A stretch of 64,000 nucleotides of DNA, from positions 186,001 to 250,000 of the forward strand of contig JAJFJD010000033.1 of the NCBI GenBank assembly GCA_021774335.1, in the 5' to 3' direction. This DNA comes from Alphaproteobacteria bacterium (GTDB taxonomy: Bacteria > Pseudomonadota > Alphaproteobacteria > UBA8366). The translations under genes and the position numbers were made by a program. The notes beneath the pieces were generated by a model, which had not been told where the DNA came from, did not search any database, and saw nothing but the letters and a program-made list of their open reading frames with translations. Position 1 is the stretch's first letter. Every line of letters starts with the position of its first letter. Positions 16,621 to 24,900 of this stretch are shown one piece after another.

Positions 16621-17937
16621 CTATCGGCTTATCACGCCGGTCGGCGCGCTGACGGTCTGCGCGGACAGGAGCTGGAGTGCCCGCTCAAGCTGCTCGTCGC
16701 CTTCCCGTTCCTCATCCAGCTTGACCGTGTGATCCGGTACGATCCCGCCTTCGACGGAGGTACCGGACGGCGTCAGATAAATCGCGGTCGTCAACTTCAC
16801 CGCGTCCGTGCTGCTCAGCGGCAGGATGGTCTGCACGGTCCCCTTGCCGAAGCTGCGGGTACCGATCAGCGTCGCCCGATGATGGTCTCGGAGTGCGCCC
16901 GCAACGATTTCCGCCGCCGACGCCGACCCGTTATTGATCAACACCACGATCGGAACGCCACCGGTCAAATCGCCCTTCGTCGCGCTATAGTGCTGCTCGA
17001 AATGGCGTTCCCGGGTGGAGACGACCCGTCCTCCGTCAAGAAAGACATCGGATACTTCGATCGACTGATCGAGCAGCCCGCCCGGATTGTTCCGCAAATC
17101 CAGGACGATCCCCCGCATGCGCCGGCCGATTGCCGTCTTGAGCGACATCACCGCGGATGCCACCTCTTCGCCGACACGTTCCGAAAAACTCGTGATGCGC
17201 AGATACCCGACATCACCCTCGGCGCGCCATCGTACGGAGGCGACATTGATGATCGCCCGCGTGATCGTGACATCGAAGGGCGCCTTCTTACCGCGCTGGA
17301 TAGATAGCGTGACGTCTGAACCGGGCACGCCGCGAAGCAGAAGCACCGCATCGCGCAGCAATGCATCCTTCATGGATTTGCCGTCGGCCCGAACAATGTG
17401 ATCGCCGGATTTCAAGCCCGCCCGTTCCGCCGGCGTGCCGTCGATTGGCGCGACGATATCAATATAGGTATCACCCTTGCGAACCTCGATCCCCAGGCCG
17501 CCAAACCGGCCACGGGTTTGTTCGCGAAGTGCCTTCAGATGCCTCTTATCCAAGTAGCTACTGTAATTGTCGAGCGATCCCAGCATGCCGTGTATGGCCG
17601 CTTCGACGAGTTCCTTGTCCTCGGCATCCTGCGGCTCGGGATGACGCTTGCGGATCTCTTTCGTCGCCGCGGCGATCAACGCGTCATCGTCGATATCGCG
17701 AACATAGTGAACGCGGACTTTTTCGTAGACTTGGGCGAATAGGTTCGCGCCCCGGACCAGCACGCTGGCGTCCTGGCGACGCTTGACGGCCTCAACGCCG
17801 TTGCGATAGCTGACAATATCGCTGGATAGCCGTTTTGCGGCCTCCTGCGCTTCCGGCCCCGGCGCTCGTGCAACCGACGAACACCCAGCCATTGAAATCA
17901 GCAGAAGCGCTACGACAAAGGAACGAAAATCCGACAA
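16621..17937 (-). CDS. S41 family C-terminal processing protease (lipoprotein, PDZ domain)
   Basis: This is a CtpA/Prc-like serine protease. The N-terminus is a lipoprotein signal with lipobox SMAGC, so it is probably tethered in the periplasm. An N-terminal helical region is followed by a PDZ domain (GLGIEVRKGDTYIDIVAP to GDHIVRADGKSM) and the tail-specific protease domain: LDLRNNPGGLLDQS, the nucleophile serine in NNGSASAAEI and the general-base lysine in GTRSFGKGTVQT. Such proteases cut substrates from hydrophobic C-termini. It reads away from the diiron-oxidase gene and converges on the YkgJ gene. Confidence 0.92.
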   Translation of the reverse strand: MSDFRSFVVALLLISMAGCSSVARAPGPEAQEAAKRLSSDIVSYRNGVEAVKRRQDASVLVRGANLFAQVYEKVRVHYVRDIDDDALIAAATKEIRKRHPEPQDAEDKELVEAAIHGMLGSLDNYSSYLDKRHLKALREQTRGRFGGLGIEVRKGDTYIDIVAPIDGTPAERAGLKSGDHIVRADGKSMKDALLRDAVLLLRGVPGSDVTLSIQRGKKAPFDVTITRAIINVASVRWRAEGDVGYLRITSFSERVGEEVASAVMSLKTAIGRRMRGIVLDLRNNPGGLLDQSIEVSDVFLDGGRVVSTRERHFEQHYSATKGDLTGGVPIVVLINNGSASAAEIVAGALRDHHRATLIGTRSFGKGTVQTILPLSSTDAVKLTTAIYLTPSGTSVEGGIVPDHTVKLDEEREGDEQLERALQLLSAQTVSAPTGVISR

Positions 17938-18165
17938 AATTCACTCACTATGACGATATCTTCACGCGGTTGAATATGGGCCGAAGCTGACTTTTCGGCA
18001 ACTGCATTTATGGGGCATTTCGGGGGCAGCAGCGCTACCTCGGACCTGCAGAGCACCGAATTCCGGCGCAAACCCTGACCCCCATGGCGATGCTGTGTTA
18101 GCCTATCAAAAAACCGTGTCGATACAGAGAAAAGTCCACAGCAGGTATCAGAGGAGACATCCATC

Positions 18166-18891
18166 ATGGCCACGAGCGCGTTCCGGACGGCCCTCAGGGA
18201 TATGGTCGAGCAACGCCATTCCAAGATACATCCTTTCAGCGAAGCCTGGGTTACGGGCGGCTTGAATCGGCAGATACTCGGCGAATGGGTCACGCAGCAC
18301 TATCATTATGTTGGCCATTTTTCGCAGTGGTGCGGCGCGATCTTCGCCACTTGCCAGGACGAAGAAACCAACCATTTCCTGGTCGAAAACATCATGGAAG
18401 AGGAAGGGTTCGTTGAAGAAGGGGGCTTTCCGGCTGCCAAGCATGTGGAATTGCTGCTTGATTTCGGCGAGGCCTGCGGCAAGGACCGCCAAGCGATCAA
18501 AGACGCCCATAAAAACGGCGAACTGATGGCCGGCCTGCTGGGTTTACAGTCCTGGTGCACCGTCCAATCCACCAAGCCTACGCATGAAGCTATCGCCGGC
18601 CTGCTGGTCGGGCTGGAAAGCCAGGTGCCGCAAATCTACAAGCGGACGACACCGCCGCTGGTCGAGAAATACGGTTTCAGCGAAGCGGAAATCGTGTTCT
18701 TCCGCTTGCACATCGTCGCCGACACCGAGCATGGCAAGCGCGGCTATGAGATCGTCGAGCGGCTCGCCAACACGGAAGAGAAACAACAGGCCTGCCTGCA
18801 CGCGGTGCGTGAAGCGACGCTGATGCGGCGGCTGTATCTCGACTCGCTCTACGACGAATTCGTCGCCCCTAAAAGTGCCGCGGCCGAATGA
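18166..18891 (+). CDS. TenA/PqqC-like haem-oxygenase-fold protein, predicted diiron oxidase (HDO)
   Basis: The 241-residue all-helical protein belongs to the PqqC/TenA/CADD group. A plausible dimetal site is visible: glutamates 78-80, His93, Glu151 (GLESQVPQIY), then His182, Asp186 and His189 in LHIVADTEHG, the H-x3-D-x2-H arrangement of haem-oxygenase-like diiron oxidases such as CADD. These enzymes oxidise or cleave small substrates using O2. Glutamates 78-80 sit 13-15 residues before His93, wider than usual. The start has GAGGAG about 10 nt upstream. The stop overlaps the HbpS-like gene by 4 bp (ATGA), so the two proteins probably work together. Confidence 0.85.
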   Translation: MATSAFRTALRDMVEQRHSKIHPFSEAWVTGGLNRQILGEWVTQHYHYVGHFSQWCGAIFATCQDEETNHFLVENIMEEEGFVEEGGFPAAKHVELLLDFGEACGKDRQAIKDAHKNGELMAGLLGLQSWCTVQSTKPTHEAIAGLLVGLESQVPQIYKRTTPPLVEKYGFSEAEIVFFRLHIVADTEHGKRGYEIVERLANTEEKQQACLHAVREATLMRRLYLDSLYDEFVAPKSAAAE

Positions 18892-19319
18892 GAACCGTCA
18901 AAACACTCTCGCTTGCCGAGGCCAACCTAATCCTCGACGCCGCACAGGCTAAGTCGGAGGAAATCGGCGTCGCCCATGTCCTCTGCATCGCCGACAACGC
19001 CGGCTATCCGATCGCGCTGCGCCGTCTCGACGGCGGCAAGGTGACCAGCGTCCAGATCGCCGAAAACAAGGCCTTCACCGCGGCGGGACATCGCCGCAAG
19101 ACGCATACCTTCACCAACACCTATCCGGGCGAGGAGGCCTGGGGCATCTTCACGCAGCATGGCGGCCGGATCACGGTGTTCGTCGGTGGTTTTCCGATCG
19201 AAGCGGATGGTGAAGTGGTCGGCGGGATCGGTGCGTCGGGCGGCAATGGTGAGCAGGACATTGCGGCCTGCGAGGCAGGCATCGCAGCGTTCGATGCCTA
19301 CCTCGCCGCCCAGAAATGA
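18888..19319 (+). CDS. HbpS/GlcG family (DUF336) haem-binding-type protein
   Basis: This is a 143-residue member of the GlcG/HbpS family. The pattern LSLAEANLILDAAQAKSEEI, ALRRLDGGKVTSVQIAENKAFTA, the GGRITVFVGGFPI segment and GGIGASGGNGEQDIACAEAG-like sequence (GASGGNGEQDIAACEAG) are diagnostic. Family members bind haem or corrinoids, or act as partners of oxidising enzymes; a role in catalysis is not settled. The start codon overlaps the upstream stop (ATGA), which implies coupled translation with the predicted diiron oxidase. Although GlcG lies in glc operons elsewhere, here the glc genes are 8 kb away. Confidence 0.9.
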   Translation: MRTVKTLSLAEANLILDAAQAKSEEIGVAHVLCIADNAGYPIALRRLDGGKVTSVQIAENKAFTAAGHRRKTHTFTNTYPGEEAWGIFTQHGGRITVFVGGFPIEADGEVVGGIGASGGNGEQDIAACEAGIAAFDAYLAAQK

Positions 19320-19333
19320 CGCGTCCGATTTGT

Positions 19334-19681
19334 CTAGAGTGAGGCGCTGACGACGATCTCGACCAGCGTTTCGGGCGACCCCAACACGGTGCCGACGGTG
19401 GCGCGGGTCGGCGGGTTGGCGGGATCGACCCAGGCGTGCCACGCATCGTTCATTTCGCTTTTCTTGGACATGTCCGAGACATAGACCATCGCGGTCAGCA
19501 GCTTCGACTTATCGGTGCCGGCCTTGGCGAGGTAACCGTCGATCTTCTGCAGGACATTCGCGGTCTGATCCTTCATCGACGCGGTCTGGTCATCGGCCGT
19601 CAAGCCACACACGTATACGACGCCGTTGTTCACTACGGCGCGGCTCATGGTCTGGTTCGGATCGATCCGTTCAATGCTCAT
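19334..19681 (-). CDS. RidA family protein (enamine/imine deaminase)
   Basis: This 115-residue protein is of the RidA/YjgF/YER057c/UK114 type. RidA hydrolyses reactive enamine/imine intermediates released by PLP enzymes. Family features are AVVNNGVVYVCGLTADD near residue 15, VLQKIDGYLAKAGTDKSKLL, and the end ANPPTRATVGTVL with the conserved arginine in PPTRATV. GGGAG lies 7 nt upstream of the ATG. It follows the Ldh2-type dehydrogenase gene by about 47 bp on the same strand, so it is probably co-transcribed. The exact substrate subclass cannot be told. Confidence 0.92.
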   Translation of the reverse strand: MSIERIDPNQTMSRAVVNNGVVYVCGLTADDQTASMKDQTANVLQKIDGYLAKAGTDKSKLLTAMVYVSDMSKKSEMNDAWHAWVDPANPPTRATVGTVLGSPETLVEIVVSASL

Positions 19682-19728
19682 GCCTGTACTCCCTTAGTTT
19701 CAGTTTTGGTGGAAAATTTGATGATCGC

Positions 19729-20748
19729 TCACGCAGAGTCCTGCATCGCCAGGATGTCGTCGTGGAGTTTCTGGGGAATCTTGATGCCTTCCGCCGGCGT
19801 GCGCTTGCGCGCCTCATAGCGTCGGTCGGACGGCAGACGAGTGCCGCCCTGGCCCAGGATTCGCTCGAACAGCGGTTCGACATGGTCGAGCGACGCATCG
19901 GCGTCGCCATCGCCGACGAAGCGCGAGGGGTCCATCGCCATCAGCAACTCTCCGCCTTTCGACGGTCCGCCGTCGCCGGGATCGTCGGCCGCCGCTTCGA
20001 ACGCCAAATGATTGCGCGGCAGACCGGCCGCCATCAGCTCGACCATCAAAGCAATTGCCGAGCCCTTGTAGCCGCCGAACGGCAGCTGCGCGCCGGCAAG
20101 CCCTGCTTCCGGATCCGTGGTTGGATTGCCATCCGCGTCGACCGCCCAGCCTTCGGGAATCGATTTGCCGTCGCGTTTGTGAATCATGATTTCACCGCGC
20201 GCGCTGGCGCTCGACGCCTGATCGAAAACCAGCGGCGGCTTGCCCTTGCGCGGCCAACCGAACGACATGGGGTTGGTACCGAAGAGCGGCTTGGACCCAC
20301 CGGCCGGCGCCACGAAGCTGCGGGAGTTCACAAAGGCGAACGCGACCAGGCCGTCGGCCGCAAGCGCTTCGACCTCAAACCACAGGGCCGCGAAATGGTG
20401 CGAATTGATGACCGGCATGGCCGCGATACCTTGGCTGCGGGCCTTCTCGGCCAGCGGAGCGCGGCCTACCTTCAAGGCCAACGGCGCGAACCCACCCTTG
20501 GCGTCGATCTGAACGACGGCGGGCGCCAGATCGTTGATCTCGGGAATCGATTTACCGTCGATACGGCCATTCTTGAGCGCGATGCTGTAGCCCGGTAAAC
20601 GGAACAGGCCGTGTGACTTGCAGTCGTCGCGTTCGGCCGCGGTGATCACGTCTGCGACCGCCGCCGCGTTGTCATCGGACGCGCCCAATGCCGTCAGCGT
20701 TTCCGTCGTCAGTTGATACACTTCGTCGAGCGTCAATCGAACGTCCAT
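19729..20748 (-). CDS. Malate/L-lactate dehydrogenase (Ldh2/YlbC family)
   Basis: This is an NAD(P)-dependent dehydrogenase of the Ldh2 superfamily, which acts on malate, lactate, ureidoglycolate, sulfolactate or delta1-piperideine-2-carboxylate. The INSHHFAALW motif carries the catalytic histidine; LFGTNPMSFGWP and PFGGYKGSAIALMVE are cofactor and substrate motifs. The ATG at 20748 has GGGAGGCAG just upstream and yields 339 residues, the family norm; a longer frame extends into the molybdenum-enzyme gene and is rejected. It lies 26 bp after the molybdenum hydroxylase gene, so the two are probably one operon with RidA. Confidence 0.9.
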   Translation of the reverse strand: MDVRLTLDEVYQLTTETLTALGASDDNAAAVADVITAAERDDCKSHGLFRLPGYSIALKNGRIDGKSIPEINDLAPAVVQIDAKGGFAPLALKVGRAPLAEKARSQGIAAMPVINSHHFAALWFEVEALAADGLVAFAFVNSRSFVAPAGGSKPLFGTNPMSFGWPRKGKPPLVFDQASSASARGEIMIHKRDGKSIPEGWAVDADGNPTTDPEAGLAGAQLPFGGYKGSAIALMVELMAAGLPRNHLAFEAAADDPGDGGPSKGGELLMAMDPSRFVGDGDADASLDHVEPLFERILGQGGTRLPSDRRYEARKRTPAEGIKIPQKLHDDILAMQDSA

Positions 20749-20774
20749 TCCTGCCTCCCTGCTTTTTCTTTGAT

Positions 20775-23168
20775 CTACTGTGCCGACTGCATCACGCGCC
20801 AGATTTTCTCCGGCGTCACGGGCATGTCCAGGCCGGTGGTCTCGCAGTCGGACAGCGCGTCCAGCACCGCATTCATGACCGCCGGCAACGCCGCGGTCGG
20901 ACCGGACTCGCCGCAGCCTTTCACACCCAGCGGGTTGGTCTTGCAAAATGTTTCGGTCTGTCCCCAATCGAACATCGGCAAATGGGTCGCCCGCGGAATA
21001 CAGTAATCCATGAAGGATCCAGTCAGGAGCTGTCCGCTGTCACCGTCGTAGAGGCAATCCTCGTACATGATCTGTCCGATGCCCTGTGCAATCCCGCCAT
21101 GGAGCTGTCCTTGCAGCAGCATCGGATTGATGACGGTGCCGAAATCACTGACCAGCGTGTAGCGAACCAATTCGACGAGCCCGGTATCCTCGTCGACCTC
21201 GACCTCGGCGACATGGCAGCCGCAAGGATAGCTGTAGGCCTTGGCGACGAAGTGATAACTCGCCTCAAGTCCTAGCCCCGCACCATCCGGCATTACCGAT
21301 TCGTCGTATGATGCACGCGCCACTTCCGCGATCCCGACCGCCTGGTCGGTGCCGGCAACCCGGAACATCCCGTGGTCGAACTCGATGTCGTCGGCGCTTG
21401 CTTGCAACAATCGCCCGGCGATTTCCCGCCCTTGCTGAACGATGTCGAGGGACGCGTGATAAATAGCCGCGCCGACAACGGTCGCCGTCCGCGACCCGCC
21501 GGTGCCGGACCCGCGTCCAACCCGGTCCGTGTCGCCCTGCACGATGGTGATGCGATCCCCCGGGACGCCCAACTGGCTCGCCGCGACCTGCGCGAAGGTG
21601 GTTTCGTGGCCCTGCCCGTTGGTTTGGCCGGTTGTCGTCACTGTCAGATGGCCGCTCAGATCAAACTCCATCCCGACGCGGTTGTCCTTAAACCCATCCG
21701 GCTCTGTATAGACCGAGAACCCGAAGCCGAGGCGCTTACCGGACGCGCGAGCGGCAGCGGCCCGCGCGGCAAAGCCATCCCGATCCGCACGGCTTAGCGC
21801 CGCATCCAGGTTTTCCTCAAAGTCACCGCTGTCATAAACCAGTCCGGTCGGGGTGCGGTAGGGCAGGTCTTCTTCGCGGATGAGATTGCGCCGGCGCAAC
21901 TCCGCCGGGTCGATTCCGGTCTCCCGTGCCGCAGCGTCCACGAGCCGCTCGACCATGTAGCAGAATTCCGGCTTGCCCGCGCCGCGATACGCGGCGATCG
22001 GCGTTGTATTGGTGTACATGCATTGCGTCTCGGCATAGACGGTGTCGATGCGATACACATTGGTCAGCATCCGCGTGCCGCCACCGGTCGGGATCACTGG
22101 CCCGGATCCGTTGAGATACGCCCCCATGTTGGAGATGGTGCGGCAACGGATTGCCAGGAATTGGCCGTCGGCGTCCAGCGCCAAAGATGCCTGCATCACA
22201 TGATCGCGCGCCTGACGGTCGGTCAGGAAGCTGTCGTCGCGGTCGGCAAACCATTTGACCGGCCGGCCGAGCCGCTTGGCCGCCCAACAGACCAGAATCT
22301 GTTCGGGATAGGCTTGATTCTTGATTCCGAATCCGCCGCCGACATCGGGCGTAACCACCCGGATATTCGCCTCGGGCACGCCCAAGCCCTGTCCGGCCAG
22401 ACTTGACTGGATCGCCGTGCCGCCGCCAGTCGGCGTATAGATCGTATAACGGTCGCCCGCCGGATCGTGAACGCCGATCGCACCACGCGGCTCCAACGCT
22501 GCCACGACGATGCGGTTGTTCACCAATTCCAAGGTCGTGACATGGCTCGCTTGCGAAAAGGCGTCCTCGACGCCGGCCTTGTTGCCCATCTCCCAATCGA
22601 CCGCGACGTTCGACGGCAGATCGTCCCATACCTTGGGCGATTGCGGGTCGAGGGCGTCTATGGCGGCGGTGACGCAAGGCAATTCCTCCCACTGCACATC
22701 GAGCAACTCTGCTGCCGCTTGCGCAGCGTCGCGGGTTTCAGCGACGACCATGGCGACGGTATCGCCGACATGCCGCGCCTTGTCGGTCGTCATGGCGGAC
22801 TGCGGCGGGTTGTGGATCGGCGTGCCGTCCTTGCCCACCGGCGAGGCAGGCGCCTGCAAAAGGCCGACCCCGTCGGCGGCAAGGTCCGACCCGGTCAACA
22901 CCGCGACCACACCAGGCATCGCGGCGGCTTTCTGTGTGTCGACGGTACCGATCCGCGCATGCCCGTAGGGAGAGCGCACGAAACTCGCATGGAGCTGCCC
23001 TGCAAGGTCAATATCGTCGATGAACCGGCCATGCCCGGTCAGCAGCGCGGCGTCCTCGCGACGCGGCACAGATACTCCGATTCCATCGGAAAATTCGCTG
23101 GCGTCGCTCGGGTGCGCGCCGTTCCCGCCATCCTGCATTTTGTGCTTGGTCCGGTTTTTCGGTATCAC
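20775..23168 (-). CDS. Xanthine dehydrogenase/CO dehydrogenase family molybdopterin-binding subunit
   Basis: This is the 797-residue large subunit of a molybdenum hydroxylase. Features in order are RREDAALLTGHGRFIDDI at the N-terminus, GGGFGIKNQAYPEQILVCWAA-type sequence, AYRGAGKPEFCYMVERL, GQGHETTFAQVAA and the active-site glutamate in GVKGCGESGPTAA. The loop reads AYRGAGKPE and not AYRCSFR, so it is not a form-I CO dehydrogenase; the substrate is probably an aldehyde or heterocycle. The usual 2Fe-2S and FAD subunit genes are not adjacent. The GTG at 23168 is used; an ATG ten codons later is also possible. Downstream are Ldh2-type and RidA genes. Confidence 0.9.
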   Translation of the reverse strand: MIPKNRTKHKMQDGGNGAHPSDASEFSDGIGVSVPRREDAALLTGHGRFIDDIDLAGQLHASFVRSPYGHARIGTVDTQKAAAMPGVVAVLTGSDLAADGVGLLQAPASPVGKDGTPIHNPPQSAMTTDKARHVGDTVAMVVAETRDAAQAAAELLDVQWEELPCVTAAIDALDPQSPKVWDDLPSNVAVDWEMGNKAGVEDAFSQASHVTTLELVNNRIVVAALEPRGAIGVHDPAGDRYTIYTPTGGGTAIQSSLAGQGLGVPEANIRVVTPDVGGGFGIKNQAYPEQILVCWAAKRLGRPVKWFADRDDSFLTDRQARDHVMQASLALDADGQFLAIRCRTISNMGAYLNGSGPVIPTGGGTRMLTNVYRIDTVYAETQCMYTNTTPIAAYRGAGKPEFCYMVERLVDAAARETGIDPAELRRRNLIREEDLPYRTPTGLVYDSGDFEENLDAALSRADRDGFAARAAAARASGKRLGFGFSVYTEPDGFKDNRVGMEFDLSGHLTVTTTGQTNGQGHETTFAQVAASQLGVPGDRITIVQGDTDRVGRGSGTGGSRTATVVGAAIYHASLDIVQQGREIAGRLLQASADDIEFDHGMFRVAGTDQAVGIAEVARASYDESVMPDGAGLGLEASYHFVAKAYSYPCGCHVAEVEVDEDTGLVELVRYTLVSDFGTVINPMLLQGQLHGGIAQGIGQIMYEDCLYDGDSGQLLTGSFMDYCIPRATHLPMFDWGQTETFCKTNPLGVKGCGESGPTAALPAVMNAVLDALSDCETTGLDMPVTPEKIWRVMQSAQ

Positions 23169-23265
23169 TGACCCAGAACTTTAGCACACCTTTGCGCCAG
23201 CGCACGGCGATGAATCGCGTGAAGAAACGAGCGATCTTTGCACGCTCATTTAGGGAGAAAATTCT

Positions 23266-24900
23266 ATGCACGGTGGTGAAATTGTCGTCGAAACATGGCT
23301 GTCGCGTGGTGTCGATACCGTTTTCTTCGTTCCCGGCGGCACGAATATAACGGTGCTGGAAGCCCTCAGCCGGAACCAGAACAAGATCCGGTCAGTTTCG
23401 ACCCGTCTCGAATCCTCGGCGGTCTTCGCCGCCGACGCCTACAGCGCGATCCGCAAGAAACCCGCCTGCGTCATCTGCAGCCGAGCGCCCGGCGCGACCA
23501 ACGCGTCGATCGGCATTCACACAGCGATGCAGGCGTCCCGACCGGTCGTCCTGTTCATCACGAATATTCCCCGGCGCCAAAAGGGCCGCGAAGCATTTCA
23601 AGAAATCAACTACCTGGAAATGTACGCGCCGATCGCCAAAGCAGTGATCGATGTCAATTCGCTCGACGAGCTGGCTGGTGACGTCGCGCGCGCGCTGGAT
23701 ATTTCGGTTTCCGGCCGGCCCGGCCCCGTTGTGGTGGCGATTTCGAAGGATATCCTGGACGAGGAGGCGGACGATCCCCTCATCCCGAAACCCGCCGCGC
23801 CGGTTCGCTTCGGCCCCGACTCGCTGGCGGTCGAACGTGCCGCGCGGCTGATCGAAGCGTCGAAGCTTCCGATTATCCTGGCCGGCGAGATGGTCGGCTT
23901 TGAAAGTGCCAATAGCGAACTCGAAAAATTCGCGGAGGCGACCGGCGCCGGCGTAATGACCGCCTACCGACAACAAGATTCGATCCGTGCGGATCATCCG
24001 TCGCATTTCGGCCATCTCTCGATCAACCGGTTGCCGTTTCAGGAACAGGCGTTGAAGGAGTCGGACCTGATCATCTCGGTCGGCAGCCGCCTCGACAGCG
24101 TGTCGACCGCCGACTACACGATGCTACGGCCCGAGCAGAAGCTGATCATGATCTATCCGGAACCGTCGGCCTTCGCGCAGTGGCAGGCGGATGCGGCGTT
24201 GGGATCGAACGTGATCCCGGCGATGGAAGCGATTACCAACGCACTCTCCGCCCCGCCGCCGCCCGACCGCATCGCATGGCGCGATAAGGTTCATCAGGCG
24301 GAAGTGGATTTCGCAAAACCCGGCGAGATCGAAATCCAGGGCGACATCGACATGGCCCAGGTCATCGAACATTTCAACAAATCGGTCCCGAAGGAATCGG
24401 TGATGGTCTCGGACGCCGGCACCTTCGGGCGATGGATCACGCGCTACTACCGGTTCAACGAGCCGAACACCGAACTATCGCCGGTCAGCGGCGCGATGGG
24501 GTACGGCGTTCCTGGCGGAATCGGCGCACAGGTGGCCAATCCGGACGATCCGGTATTCGTGTGGGTCGGCGATGGCGGATTCCTGATGACCGGCAACGAA
24601 TGCGCCGTGATCGTGCAGGAGAAACTGCCCGTGAAACTCATCGTCTGCGACAACAACTGTTGGGGCTCGATCATGGTCCATCAACAGAAGACATTCGAGG
24701 GCTGGGATTTCGGCACGCGGTTGCAAAGCCCTGACTTCGCGGCGATCGGCCGCGGGTTCGGCATGCCCACCTGGAAGGTCTCGAAGACCGAGGAGTTCGC
24801 CGGCGCGCTGAAGGAGATGATGGCGGTCGACGGACCGGCGATGCTTCATATCCTGCAGGATTTGCGCGACGTGTCGCCGTATTCGGGCAGCGCCCGCTAG
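23266..24900 (+). CDS. Thiamine-pyrophosphate-dependent enzyme (acetolactate-synthase-like)
   Basis: This 544-residue enzyme has the three domains of the AHAS/POX/benzoylformate decarboxylase superfamily. The N-terminal Pyr domain holds the catalytic glutamate (Glu49 in TRLESSAVFAADAYS) and FVPGG. The middle domain runs about 190-325. The C-terminal PP domain has GDGGFLMTGNECA with the NNCWGS end of the TPP/Mg motif. It decarboxylates or ligates 2-oxoacids in the cytosol; the substrate is unknown, and no regulatory AHAS subunit lies nearby, so a biosynthetic IlvB role is unlikely. GGGAG precedes the ATG. Its stop overlaps that of the convergent PLP-enzyme gene by 4 bp. Confidence 0.88.
   Translation: MHGGEIVVETWLSRGVDTVFFVPGGTNITVLEALSRNQNKIRSVSTRLESSAVFAADAYSAIRKKPACVICSRAPGATNASIGIHTAMQASRPVVLFITNIPRRQKGREAFQEINYLEMYAPIAKAVIDVNSLDELAGDVARALDISVSGRPGPVVVAISKDILDEEADDPLIPKPAAPVRFGPDSLAVERAARLIEASKLPIILAGEMVGFESANSELEKFAEATGAGVMTAYRQQDSIRADHPSHFGHLSINRLPFQEQALKESDLIISVGSRLDSVSTADYTMLRPEQKLIMIYPEPSAFAQWQADAALGSNVIPAMEAITNALSAPPPPDRIAWRDKVHQAEVDFAKPGEIEIQGDIDMAQVIEHFNKSVPKESVMVSDAGTFGRWITRYYRFNEPNTELSPVSGAMGYGVPGGIGAQVANPDDPVFVWVGDGGFLMTGNECAVIVQEKLPVKLIVCDNNCWGSIMVHQQKTFEGWDFGTRLQSPDFAAIGRGFGMPTWKVSKTEEFAGALKEMMAVDGPAMLHILQDLRDVSPYSGSAR

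Noticed and set aside
16935..16942. A third TTGATCAA site
   Set aside because: It is inside the S41 protease coding sequence and single, so it is probably chance.
20749..20967. N-terminal extension of the Ldh2-type dehydrogenase
   Set aside because: It overlaps the molybdenum hydroxylase gene, has no family similarity, and a good ribosome binding site precedes the ATG at 20748.
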